Shown here piece after piece: positions 1-10,657 of a stretch of DNA of 64,000 nt; positions within the stretch are counted from its first letter, which is position 1, and the number at the start of each line of letters is the position of its first letter. The position numbers and the translations under genes were made by a program. Origin of the DNA: Torreya grandis. Taxonomy: Eukaryota > Streptophyta > Pinopsida > Cupressales > Taxaceae. Where the stretch lies: assembly GCA_037957365.1 (NCBI GenBank), contig JARHVA010001471.1, forward strand, positions 3,044,501 to 3,108,500, in the 5' to 3' direction. The notes under the pieces were generated by a model, which was not told where the DNA came from, searched no databases, and saw nothing but the letters and a program-made list of their open reading frames with translations.

Positions 1-634
1 TGTGCTTAACTAAACTAGAAGAACAGCAAACTATGGTAGTGGACTGCATTGCTACACATCGAAATTAGATGAAGAAACTCTTTTGCAAGAGAGCAAGGAT
101 TCATGATTTTCATATTGAAACCAAGTCTTGCTATGGGACAAGAGGAGAGAACCAAAGGGAATGCACAGAAAATTTGATTCTTGGTGGAGAGGTCCATTTT
201 CCAATCATCACTTCTAGGATGAAAATAATTTATTACTGATATATCAAGACAGAAAGCCATTTTTACTGCCTCACAGTAGGCAGCATCTGAAGCACTTCAA
301 TTATTGAAGTATCAGATAAGTCTAGTTGTACATATGTATAGTCTTTGTTTTTTTTGTGTTGTTCATTTCATTTTTTGGAATCTTTCTTTTTGGGTGGCAT
401 GACTCTGTAGCCCAATGGCATAAATGAAGGCACTTAGAGTCTAGATTTAACTCCCTTCGATTGTTTCAAAATACAATCGATAAAAGTTCTCCAACTGGAG
501 CTAGCTATTGTTCTCAAAATCCGTCACTTGTTTTTGTGGACAACATGTCGACCATTTTGGTCCTACAAGCCAAAATATTCTCTTTCTTTCTCAAAAAAAT
601 GTTCTAAGCAATCAAGTTATTCAACTACACAAGC

Positions 635-708
635 TTTTTCAGCTAAGAAAATCATAGGTTCAAAAGGTGAGTTTTTCAGCTAAGAAAATCATAGGTTCAA
701 AAGGTGAG
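635..708. repeat. 37-bp tandem duplication, two copies
   Basis: Two consecutive identical 37-bp units (635-671 and 672-708), each running from a TTTTTCAGC start to GGTTCAAAAGGTGAG. Seen directly. Confidence 0.9.
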
Positions 709-1110
709 TTTTCGTAAGGAAAAATCTCAAAACACTTAAGGAATTTCCTAAAAATTGATGGTTCAACACCAAGGTTCAATCAAAAAGGTTCAATGGTAGG
801 GTTCAATGATATGGAATGAACCATTAAACCATTGAACCGTTAAACCATTGAACTCCGCTTCAAAGAGTTCAAAGATTTTGAAGGCTCAAAAGGTTCAAGG
901 TTTGAGTGGATGATTCGAGGGGAAGGTTTCAAAAAAAGGTTCAACCAAAAGGTTCAAATAATTAGTTCAATGATACATTGAATTCATCAAGAAGACTAAG
1001 TGAATGTGACTCTCTGTCAAGCATAAAATATTGAACCACCAAACCGTTGAACTTTGAATCGTTGAACCATTGAACCGGTGAACTCCGAAAGGTTCAAAGG
1101 TTCAAAATGG
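650..1110. repeat. GGTTCAA / TTGAACC heptamer-rich segment
   Basis: The heptamer GGTTCAA recurs many times in 650-960 and 1080-1115. Its complement TTGAACC, with variants such as TTAAACC, recurs in 820-855 and 1030-1080. The two orientations can pair, so the segment could fold. No coding sense is visible; it resembles a decayed short-motif minisatellite. Confidence 0.6.
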
Positions 1111-1299
1111 TTCAAGTGACTGGTGACGTCCCCATGGATATCAAATTTAGGGTAATGAAATAACCATTATTTTTCAAAAGACACAGACCTGGGAACAAAC
1201 TCAGCAATCTGCTGAGGAAAGAGCTGAAAAAGCTAGCAGAAAGCAAGAAGATAGCCCCGAAAGCTCAAATCACCAGGAAGAGACAAAATGTAGCAAGGA

Positions 1300-2300
1300 A
1301 AGAGGGAATGATACAAAAAATCCATTAATGTCTATAGAAGAGTTATTTTAGTAGGTGGAGCAGTCCACCAAGTGGATATTAGAGAGCGAAAGCATTTAAT
1401 GGCGTAGCGTATTTTTCTTCATTTGAGTAAAGGTGAAGTGGACAGTTGTGTAAGTATCATAAATAAGACTAGGCAGCCCATGCTTTGGAGGAGACATTTG
1501 ATATGATTAAAATGCCAAAGTCAAGGCTAGTAACCTACTCTAGCATGGCCCCTGCACAAAACTTCCTCTTTATAAGGCATTGAATGCAGCATGGGCTATT
1601 TCATGAAAACAAGTGCCAAAATCTTTCTTTGGATGCTATATATTGTAATCTCTCAGTTTGTATGAAGGAGATCTCTCAGATATAGAATCAAAACTCTACC
1701 CAAATTGAAAGGCATTTTTGAGACTTTGTGTTTAAATTATTAATCATATTTTATTAGGTGAATGAGAAAGCAAGTGACCTTTCAGACTTTGTGTTGAAAT
1801 AGCTTGTGTTATCTAGTAAATTGTTCTTATATCTTTTTCCTAAATACAGTCTTGTTCGTTTGATCAAATAAGCAGAGCAAGTGGAAATATTCTGAAAGGT
1901 GTCTTGAAGTAGATTGTGGAAGACTTTGTGTTACCATAGTTGTCTTTAGTTTGTTGTTTATTTTGTGTTTCAGTGCAAAGGATATTGGAGAGACTTTGAG
2001 CTACTTTTATCTTTTGTAATCATTTACTCTGTTGTAGTTTTAGGTGGAGACGTTGGGCTAAACTTCATTCTACTGTGTTATTTATCTTAAATCATTGAAA
2101 GAAGCAACGAAAGACTTTGTGCTTTCGTGGTTTTCTTGTGGATCTATTTACTACCTGGAAAGTCTTCCTCTGGTAATTACCCAAGAATTTTCCTTTACTT
2201 TGTGAACGTCATCTCTGAAAAAAGAGAGATGGATGGTATGATTTCACCCCTGAGTCTATTTTCAGTTTATATTAGTATATAGTAGTTTACAGGGAACCTC
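1300..2300. other. LTR-like non-coding stretch with recurring AGACTTTGTG motif
   Basis: No open frame of note. The decamer AGACTTTGTG occurs at 1721, 1784, 1921 and 2112, with a one-base variant at 1991. A TATAAGG sequence lies near 1570. The make-up resembles a retrotransposon LTR or leader, but I found no partner repeat, primer-binding site or polypurine tract in the window, so the identity is open. Confidence 0.35.
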
Positions 2301-3118
2301 TCCTTGCTTATAGGGAACCTCCCCTTGATGAGAGGAGAGATTTATCTCATTATGCTATGGTAGATATACCCATTTTGCCTTCAGTTAGTTGACGATAAAA
2401 TACTCACCCAATAGAGTGTATGCCTTAAATTGGAATTTTTAAAAATGTGCGAAAAACTAAGACACCCACTTGGAACTCTTCTTCTCTTCTCTTGAGATTT
2501 TCACATTGTTTATACCTCATGACACTTTTCTCCAACTTCTCTATCACTTCTTACATATACTTTGCATTGTGTTCTACTTCAACACTTATTTTTCTCGAGT
2601 CAAATGTGTCACTCAACTTAGTAACACCTCTAGGGTTGCAACCATATACAATCCACTAATAGATTTTGAAGAAATTGTGTTAGAAAGAGTGTTACTTTTT
2701 TCATTTCTCACAAACTCTAATGCTACTAGTATCAGCAAATTTTAATTATCACAATTTGTGTCAAAGAAATTTAAATCACCTTCAAAATGGTGGCAATTGT
2801 CTAAATTTAATAGTTTTATTTATTCTTATGCAAATAACATCAAAGTTTTTGCTAGCAAGTGATACTAATGATTTAATGGAGGTATTGACATATGAAATTT
2901 ATTATAAAAAAAAACTCAATACAATAACTGACACGAGTATTTCTCACAATTTTTATATAAAAAAAAACTTAAAATTTGCCAATTTAACCCATTTTAAATT
3001 TGAGAAATGTCAATAAAAGATATCTAACACAAGTGTGTCATGCTTTGCATTAGACCACACCCTAGATTCGGAAAATTTTCCAAAAGTATATTAAGGCAAA
3101 AAATATATTCATTCATCT

Positions 3119-3133
3119 TTTTTTTTTTTTTTA

Positions 3134-3175
<42 letters not shown>
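3119..3175. repeat. Poly-T followed by (ATT)n microsatellite
   Basis: A run of T to about 3132 continues directly into roughly 14 ATT units ending at 3175. Confidence 0.95.
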
Positions 3176-3325
3176 GTGCCCAATTGTTGTCATTGTATGA
3201 ATTTTATCTTATACTATTAAATTTATCTATATTTTTATTATGTTTGTGTTTAAAATGACAAACAAATAAAAAATAGAAAGACTTGAAGAATAAAATGGAA
3301 ATACAAAGGCAAGAATGAGAATATA

Positions 3326-3451
3326 GAGATGATTGAATTGAAAATAAATTCAAAAATACATAAGAAGATGAAGAGGAATGGAAAGAGAGAGATGATTGAA
3401 TTGAAAATAAATTCAAAAATACATAAGAAGATGAAGAGGAATGGAAAGAGA
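3326..3451. repeat. 63-bp tandem duplication, two copies
   Basis: Near-identical units at 3326-3388 and 3389-3451. As 63 is divisible by three, the minus strand shows a repetitive hydrophobic open frame here, an artefact of the repeat. Confidence 0.9.
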
Positions 3452-3892
3452 AAGAAAAGCATTGTGTAAGTATTCTATATCAATCTTTCTTTGGATTTTT
3501 ATAAAATTAAATGGATCTTTTAAAATATATTTCTATATTATCTGATATTCATTTGAATTTTATTTCTAGTATCATATTTATCTATATTTTATATTTTTTG
3601 TGTTAAACATTTAGGCATTCCATGTAATAAACTCTGGTATTACATTTTTTCAAAACACAAACTTAAGGTTTGAAAAAATAAAACCCTAACATTTTTATTT
3701 TTCTATGTACATTTTTTTTTAATATGTATATTTTTATCCATGAACGAATTTAATCTCATTTCTTATTATGAAATAATTTTTATTACTATGTTTTAATTTT
3801 ATATGTTTTTTAGTTCAAAACTTAATTTATGATGTTGTGTATAATTTTTGGCAATGATTTGTAACGAGGAAGATGAGGAAGAAGATCACTGC

Positions 3893-3966
3893 AATGATGA
3901 TGATGATGATGATAATAATGTTGATGATGATGATTATTATTATTTGATTATGATAATGATGATAAT
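3893..3966. repeat. (GAT)n-rich imperfect microsatellite
   Basis: Imperfect GAT/AAT trinucleotide run; in one frame it reads as a poly-aspartate/asparagine stretch. Confidence 0.9.
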
Positions 3967-4499
3967 GTCTTTATTGATTATGATGAAAAGAAGAGTGATG
4001 AGAGCTAAAAAAAAATTTAAAAAAATAATCATCCAAATAATTTTAAAAATAATTAATGGTATTCCCACCATAACTATGGTACAAAATTTAAATAAAATTT
4101 AATCTAAACTTTAAATTCAAATTAAAAATAGTAATTTGACCCAAAAAATGTCACCTCTAATGTATGGTTAAAGTGAAATAATAATTTGACACAAAAGGAT
4201 TCACTTTTCTATTTTCCATGATTTTTTCCCTCTAAAATTCAAATTTTGAAAAAGTCGATAACTCTAACACAAAAAAATGGGCACAAAACTTATAACCAAT
4301 CACCAAAATTTATGCTAAGTTAGAAATAACAAAAAATGTTGTTTAGTGTCACTAAATCTAACACAAATATTGTCAAACAAAGTTTTACATAAAGATACGG
4401 AAACAAATATTTAAGTCAAAAAATGCCCTAATTTTGACACTAATAGTGACATGAAAACCTCCATATCTATTATTGGGATGAAATGGAGTCTTTGTATAT

Positions 4500-5228
4500 T
4501 GAATGAGGTGTTGTAACAAAACTCATCTTGTGTTAGAATCATATCCTATTGCTTGGGTTTTCTTACCACATGGAAATATTTCAAAAAATTCCCAAGGCTT
4601 CTATTCACCACATCTATTTGTCAATCGATAATATACTAAATTAATACTCAACCTTGTCTGCAATGTTTTCTACAATTTTTTAAAAAATTACCAATTAACT
4701 TGGTATCTATATCTAAAACTATACTTGTAAGTAATATGTGACTCTATATTATACTAAAGTTTCAAATAAAAACTAGCTAACCCATAAAAACTTCTTGCTT
4801 CAAACAGAGTCTTTCAAGATGACCACTCCATAATAGCTTATCATTTTCTAAAACAATCCTCAATATGTCATGTGGGACCATAAAACCAAATTAAACCAAC
4901 TTATATTTCATGAAATTGTACTTTTTCAAGTTGACCAACACTTATCTTCTTTCAACATTTAAAACATTTGCCTCAATCGATTAAATGTTCCTCTTTTGTC
5001 TTACTAAATTCAAAATATCATCTAAATAAACTATGATAAATTTATCAAAATATGACTTCAACACTTCATTCATGAGTCTCATTAATGTGTTTTATACATT
5101 TTTTGAACCGAATTGCATAACTATTCACTCATACAAGTCATCCTCTATCTTGGACGCAATCTTGCACTCATCACATTTTTGAATTATGATTTGTGATATC
5201 CACTCTTCAAATCTATCTTTATGAAGTA
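4500..5228 (-). pseudogene. Element B: RT C-terminal half and integrase core fragment
   Basis: On the minus strand the sequence resumes with IKIDLKSGYH, the RT motif that normally follows the junction broken at 15477. It continues to a YLDDIL catalytic box (about 5013-5040) and thumb-like sequence. From about 4790 to 4500 it matches the integrase-core region of element A at 10680-10870, so an internal deletion joined RT to integrase. Several stops and frameshifts. Non-functional. Confidence 0.7.
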
Positions 5229-6313
5229 CCTTGTTGTTGTAGTCTAGTAAAATGGGTCCAATGAAGGATGACCTTTACCCTATCAGCCTAAAACAAGTTT
5301 CCCACACTTATTTATCCCTTCATATGGTGTCCTAATATTTTTGGTGGTCATTTGTGAGAGATTTGCAAATTTTGTCATTTAACAAAAGTTTTAACTAATA
5401 AGCATGGTAAATTGCCTTCAAATCATTTTTTAAAAATAACAGGGTATTGAGGGATATGAGTGTGCAAATAAAATAAAATAACCTATTATAACACATTTCA
5501 AACCTAATATGGGCCTCACATAGAACTAGGAATGGTATCTTGACTAAAATACAATTTTTAGGCCTCCCCAAGGCATACAAATATACACAAATCACCATAA
5601 AAAATCATGGAATGAATTTCATTATATTATTACATGAGTTTCAATCTACAAACACTTCACTATGACATACCACATTCTCAACAACTCTTTTTTTTAAGTA
5701 CAACAATCCAAATATGCTTTCAGACATTTTGTCAAACATTTATACAGATTTTCAAAGCTCAAATTCTCACTACTAAGGAAGAATTATCCTAGGATGATTT
5801 TTACATATTCCATGTATGAAACAAATCCACCTCAAATATGGATTTATATTTTGGAATGGCTACAACATTCTCTCCATTTCTCACAAGCCAAAACATATTT
5901 TTTTCTCCTTTGACTAAATTGTAACCTATCATTCTCTTGATGTTATCCCCAAAATATATCTTCTCTGCATCTTTTCACTGTTTAGGCCATCTTATAGATT
6001 TCAAAAACCATTGAATATGAATAGACCCATTTAAAAATTGCTTTTGGCTCTCTTTTGAGTGTTTTTGGGATGATTTATTGTGTTTGTAATTGTCAACTTG
6101 TTCATTCTTTTTCCAAACAACTCTTTCGACACCATGTCCATACAAAACCCAATAAATCTATATATTTTGTTTTGGTTGAGGTGGATCGAGCACTTTCGAC
6201 CATCACCATGTGTATGCCAAGTGTTTTAAAAAATGCTTATCAAAGCAAATGCAACCAAAATTTTAAAATAACTATTTAATTTTTTTTGTGATGTAAGATT
6301 GCTTGTGGGCCCA
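5229..6313 (-). repeat. Element A, 3' LTR
   Basis: Collinear with 14394-15476 along its whole length. Shared landmarks include the stretch around GTGAGAGATTTGCAAATTT near the left edge and GATGTAAGATTGCTT near the right edge. It ends in CA at 6313. The left edge, TG at 5229-5232, is approximate. Confidence 0.75.
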
Positions 6314-6589
6314 AGTGCTCTAGTTTCATGTAAGTGAAATAAATGATGAGATCCTGCTCATGAACATTTCATGAAATCTTGGGCTGAGATTCCAATTTTA
6401 ATAACTTTGGATGCATTCATCCACATTTATTCTTCACTTTTCATGTTCTTCCACTTCAATCAATACTTGACATATTCCCTCCCTTTTGTCTTCTTGATTG
6501 CTTATGAGTTAATCAATGGTTCTGCCTCATTTCTTACCTTCTTAGGAAATTGATTTACCCAATTCTCCATTGATAATCCTGAGCCTATA

Positions 6590-7008
6590 CTTTTTTATTT
6601 GCTTGTTTATCCCTCATAATAAGGGTTTAAATCATCAATTTTGAATATCAGCAAGATATCCACCCCTTACGAAAGAACTATCTAGTAGGAATTCACTACT
6701 AACTTGTTCAAGACCTTAAAAGGTCTAATATTTTTCCATTTTAACTTGTTATAAGTTCATTTTAGGATCCTTTCCTTCCGAACATGAGCTAAGACCATCT
6801 CTCCAACTCCAAATTCATGTTTTATTCTCTTGATATCAACGTGTTGCTTATATATCAATATCCTATTCTCTAAGTTTTCCTTCACTACTTGTGTAACTCA
6901 TGCATATATTCAACAAAATCCTCTGCTACAATGCTTCTTCCCAAATCAATTGTAATTCTCAACTCATCTACTCCTCTAAGGTTATACACATACATAATTT
7001 GAAAAGGT
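6590..7008 (-). pseudogene. Element A: integrase C-terminal part
   Basis: The minus strand starts at the broken integrase junction with PFQIMYVYNLRGVDE. It later reads VGEMVLAHVRKER and a YNKLKWKNI..PFKVLNKL stretch, the usual end of gypsy integrase where a GPF/Y-like module closes the protein. The matching upstream part, ending in KKS, lies at 10658 across the element D insertion. Frameshifts present. The stretch 6314-6590 between it and the LTR shows nothing recognisable. Confidence 0.7.
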
Positions 7009-7302
7009 TGAAGGCTCTATGAATGGGAGAGAAAACAAGAAATTACATCATGGACAGAGTTTTTCTACACAACATAAAATATTATTATGTTGGATGAGAT
7101 TTACAATAAGGATGAAAGCTTATAAAGCTTCCATGGGTGGTTATGTGATCCAACTAACCCATGAACCAAATTTTTATATTGAAACATAAAACTAAGATGG
7201 ATCCAACTAACCCGTGAACCAAATTTTTATTTTGAAACATAAAACTAACATAACAAGTAAATAAATAAAACAAATATAATTATGATTAATAATGACCCAA
7301 TA
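7009..7302 (-). repeat. Element D LTR copy 1 (3' LTR)
   Basis: LTR of about 241 bp enlarged by an internal 53-bp tandem duplication (7147-7199 and 7200-7252). It is followed by the polypurine tract on the minus strand. The right end ATGACCCAATA matches LTR copy 4. Confidence 0.8.
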
Positions 7303-9205
7303 AACTCCCCCTTGATCCAAAGGGGTATAGAAGATGAAAGAATAGGAGCAATGACTCTAAATTCATTAAAGAAACTCTGAAGTAACTATAACTAGTGTAT
7401 TGTACATCTTGGTATTGACCAAAATTGATGTCATTCCATACAGAAGCCTACCCTACGAGTTGTGGCATAAAAGGTTGATGAACACAATCAAGGCCTGCTT
7501 ATTCCCTATGATCATCATATCATACTATAGTAGAACATGATCAAGCCCTATCCAAATACATTGATCCACATAAGGCTCCACCCAAAATCCCATCAAAGTG
7601 ACCAACCTGTACTATATTTGTTACATCTTCCTAATATCCAAAAAACATTGACAACCTTTGCTCAACACTGCTAGTGCTATCAACTCGTACTTTCATCAAT
7701 GACTGATCGAAGAACGACCAATGTTATATCTTCTCCTCTATCAGGTGAGATGTGAGTTGTGTAACAAGAGAAAAAAATCAAACAATCATGTTTTCTCCAT
7801 GTCGTGAATATCATGGATAAAAATCCAAAACTAAAACTGAAATAAACAAACTATTGTTACTAAAATTTTCATTCAAGCATTGAACCCCAATTCTGAGCGA
7901 ATAGCTAACTAGAGAAGGGTAATAGTCTTTCAACCTACAGTGGATCCTCCAAATGCCAATGTGACACTTACTTTTTGTCAATTACAAGGATCATGATGGA
8001 CTTGTAAAGGATGTTATTATCTTCGAGAGCACAAGCATGAGGTGACATTATTAAATTGTAATTTTGAAGGTGTCAGGTTCTACCAAAATGCACTTCTATA
8101 CAAAATCTAATACATTTGTCATAAAACCATATAGAGAATCTTCAAATCATAAAATAAACTATTTCATTATGTCTAAAACATGTGAAAACTTATAAATCAA
8201 CTGGTCACACGACCAACTTCAGACAAAATAGTGACAAGTCACAAAAGGTACAACATGAGTTACGACTTTCACCCTTGTATTGCCAAGTACAAAACAAAAT
8301 ATTCTAAAGATAATTAGATGGTTTGAACCTGTAACCTCTCCTCTTGACAAAAATTTGTTTTCCAACTCCACTATAATCAATTGGAGTATCTCTTTCCAAG
8401 ATAAGCTATTTGAATTGTATTTTTTCAGATTTTTCTAGGAAAAACAAATATTTGCATGAAAAATTTAACCTTAGATTTTTTAATTGCATGAGGATATACT
8501 TAATGCTTTTTTGGAGGGCCCACTAATAAATGAAAAGAAATTAAAATAAATAAAACCTAAACTATAAGCTATACACCATTATGTGATAAGCATACTTTGT
8601 CATACATGTCTGAAGCAGGGTTTCAAATTTTGAAATGCTTATAATCTTTGTGCTATATGGCATACTGTTGGATGTTCATAAGTAATATATCACCATATAT
8701 TTTTGATATTCTATAATCTTAATTAATGAATTGCATTAAAGTGTTCCAGAATATATTTTCAAATAAATTTATTATGTTGTATATTTCTCACGTTGTGGTC
8801 ATACATACAAGCAGGAAATTATCAAAAAATGAGTTCAAAATAACATACAATTATTGGTGATTTGCATCAAACAAAATAATTCAAAAAAACTTGCTCAAAC
8901 ACCTCCTCTTAAGCACCATAAAACTAGATATTTTAGCTAAATAGTAAACAAATACAGTTTAACTCTTATGACTGCAGATTCTAGGTCATACCAAATCGTA
9001 CATTGGTTATTACAAGGCATTTGGAAGCTGTGATTTATATTTTTATAGATAATTGTACTATTATGTTGTACTATACAATTGTGTGAATTTGAATTTTGAT
9101 TCAAAAATAATTTTTTTATGTTTTTGCATTCAATCAAATTCTCTATGCTCAACCAATTTCTTCAATCCTCTTGCACATCTTCTTTCATCTAGGATCTGAT
9201 ACCAT
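7303..9205 (-). other. Element D main internal region, no gene
   Basis: About 1.9 kb collinear over its first kilobase with the internal region of element C (about 59485-60540), including the block around CCCCCTTGATC and AAAGGGGTA. No polyprotein motif. It ends in the primer-binding site at 9192-9204. This fits a non-autonomous element mobilised by a partner's proteins (inference). Confidence 0.6.
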
Positions 9206-9408
9206 TGAAGGCTCTAGGGATGGGAGAGAAAATTAGAAATTGCATCATGATTAGATTTTTTCTAAACAACATAAAATATTATTACGTCGAATAATATTTA
9301 CAAGAAGGATGAAAGCTTATAAAGCTTCAATGGATGGTTATGGGATCCAACTAACCTATGGACCAAATTTTTATTTTGAAACATAAAACTAACGTAAAAA
9401 GTAAATAT
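9206..9408 (-). repeat. Element D LTR copy 2 (truncated)
   Basis: Matches copies 1, 3 and 4 from TGAAGGCTCT to about AAAACTAACG, but lacks the terminal ATGACCCAATA and runs instead into leader-like sequence (AACCTATAGGTAATGAAATG). Preceded by a primer-binding site. Confidence 0.75.
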
Positions 9409-9714
9409 AAAAAACCTATAGGTAATGAAATGAGACATTTAAATATGCTTACTCAGACTAAATACACAAAATTTGACGTATGCAATTATAAGAAAAACTC
9501 ATAACAATGTAAATGTGACTAAACTCTATAAATATAGTCATTTTATGATAAATATAGATAATTGTACTATTATGTTGTACTATACAATTGTGTGAATTTG
9601 AATTTTGATTCAAAAATAATTTTTTTATGTTTTTGCATTCAATCAAATTCTCTATGCTCAACCAATTTCTTCAATCGTCTTACACATCTTCTTTCATATA
9701 GGATCTGATACCAC

Positions 9715-9919
9715 TGAAGGCTCTAGGGATGGGAGAGAAAATTAGAAATTGCATCATGAATAGATTTTTTCTAAACAACATAAAATATTATTACGTTGAA
9801 TAATATTTACAAGAAGGATGAAAGCTTATAAAGCTTCAATGGGTGGTTATGGGATCCAACTAACCTGTGAACCAACTTTTTATTTTGAAACATAAAACTA
9901 ACGTAACAAGTAAAAATTA
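9715..9919 (-). repeat. Element D LTR copy 3 (truncated)
   Basis: Same truncation point and same following leader sequence as copy 2, so copies 2 and 3 together with the sequence after each look like a partial tandem duplication. Primer-binding site at 9701-9713. Confidence 0.75.
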
Positions 9920-10149
9920 AAAACCTATAGGTAATGAAATGAGACATTTAAATATGCTTACTCAGACTAAATACACAAAATTTGACGTATGCAATTATAA
10001 GAAAAACTCATAACAATGTAAATTTGACTAAACTCTATAAATATAGTCATTTTACAATTTATATTTTGTGTGATTTGCATCAAAAAAAATAATTCAAAAA
10101 AACTTGCTCAAACACCTCCTCTTAAGCACCATAAAACTAGATATTTAAG

Positions 10150-10365
10150 CTAAATATTAAACAAATACAGTTTAACTCTTATGACTGCAGATTCTAGGTC
10201 ATACCAAATCATACATTGGTTATTACAAGGCATTTGGAAGCTGTGATTTATATTTTTATAGATAATTGTACTATTATTTTGTACTATACAATTGTGTGAA
10301 TTTGAATTTTGATTCAAAAATAATTTTTTTATGTTTTTGTATTCAATCAAATTCTCTATGCTCAA
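10150..10365 (-). other. Leader mini-ORF of element D, one of three copies
   Basis: A 71-codon minus-strand frame starting MSIENLIEYKNIKKLF about 40 bases from the primer-binding site. Near-identical frames start at 9152 (8937-9152) and 9661 (9458-9661, different C-terminal half). The position is where a gag start would be, but no gag motif is seen. Recent duplication, rather than selection, may explain why the three stay open. Confidence 0.35.
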
Positions 10366-10418
10366 CCAATTTTTTCAATCCTCTTGCACATCTTCTTTCA
10401 TCTAGGATCTGATACCAC

Positions 10419-10657
10419 TGAAGGCTCTAGGGATGGGAGAGAAAATTAGAAATTGCATCATGAATAGATTTTTTCTAAACAACATAAAATATTATTACGT
10501 CGAATAATATTTACAAGAAGGATGAAAGCTTATAAAGCTTCAATGGGTGGTTATGGGATCCAACTAACCTGTGGACCAATTTTTTATTTTGAAACATAAA
10601 ACTAACGTAACAAGTAAATTATTAACACATATATACATGGATCATAATGACCCAATA
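10419..10657 (-). repeat. Element D LTR copy 4 (5' LTR)
   Basis: Complete 239-bp LTR from TGAAGGCTCT to ATGACCCAATA, preceded by a primer-binding site and followed by target-site duplication AAGGA. Confidence 0.8.

Larger units (their letters stand above)
1..1300. other. Intergenic DNA, no gene recognised
   Basis: Short open frames here have no recognisable motif and look like chance. The stretch holds a 37-bp tandem duplication, a segment dense in the heptamer GGTTCAA and its complement, and a weak tRNA-like head near 408-454; these are listed separately. Confidence 0.5.
2300..4495. other. AT-rich intergenic DNA with microsatellites, no gene
   Basis: Several short open frames are low-complexity or lack motifs. 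One of them (3848-4102, plus) is an acidic run created by a GAT microsatellite. No transposon protein was recognised. Microsatellites and one tandem duplication are listed separately. Confidence 0.5.
7009..10657 (-). mobile_element. Copia-like non-autonomous element D with four LTR copies
   Basis: A small LTR element in minus orientation inserted in the integrase of element A. LTR copies start at 7009, 9206, 9715 and 10419, all with TGAAGGCTCT. A polypurine tract (minus AGGGGGAGTT, plus 7303-7313) adjoins the first. Three copies of a primer-binding site (minus TGGTATCAGATCC) lie at 9192-9204, 9701-9713 and 10405-10417. Target-site duplication AAGGT (7004-7008) / AAGGA (10658-10662) marks one insertion event. 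No gag-pol was recognised. It is the same family as element C at 58999-61794. Confidence 0.8.

Noticed and set aside
3848..4102. Acidic plus-strand open frame of 84 codons
   Set aside because: It is produced by the GAT microsatellite and followed by AT-rich sequence; there is no motif and no sensible gene context.
2560..4480. A DNA transposon with terminal inverted repeats (CACTA- or MITE-like)
   Set aside because: GTGTCACT/AGTGACA-like words near both ends suggested it, but I could not align convincing terminal repeats or a target-site duplication.
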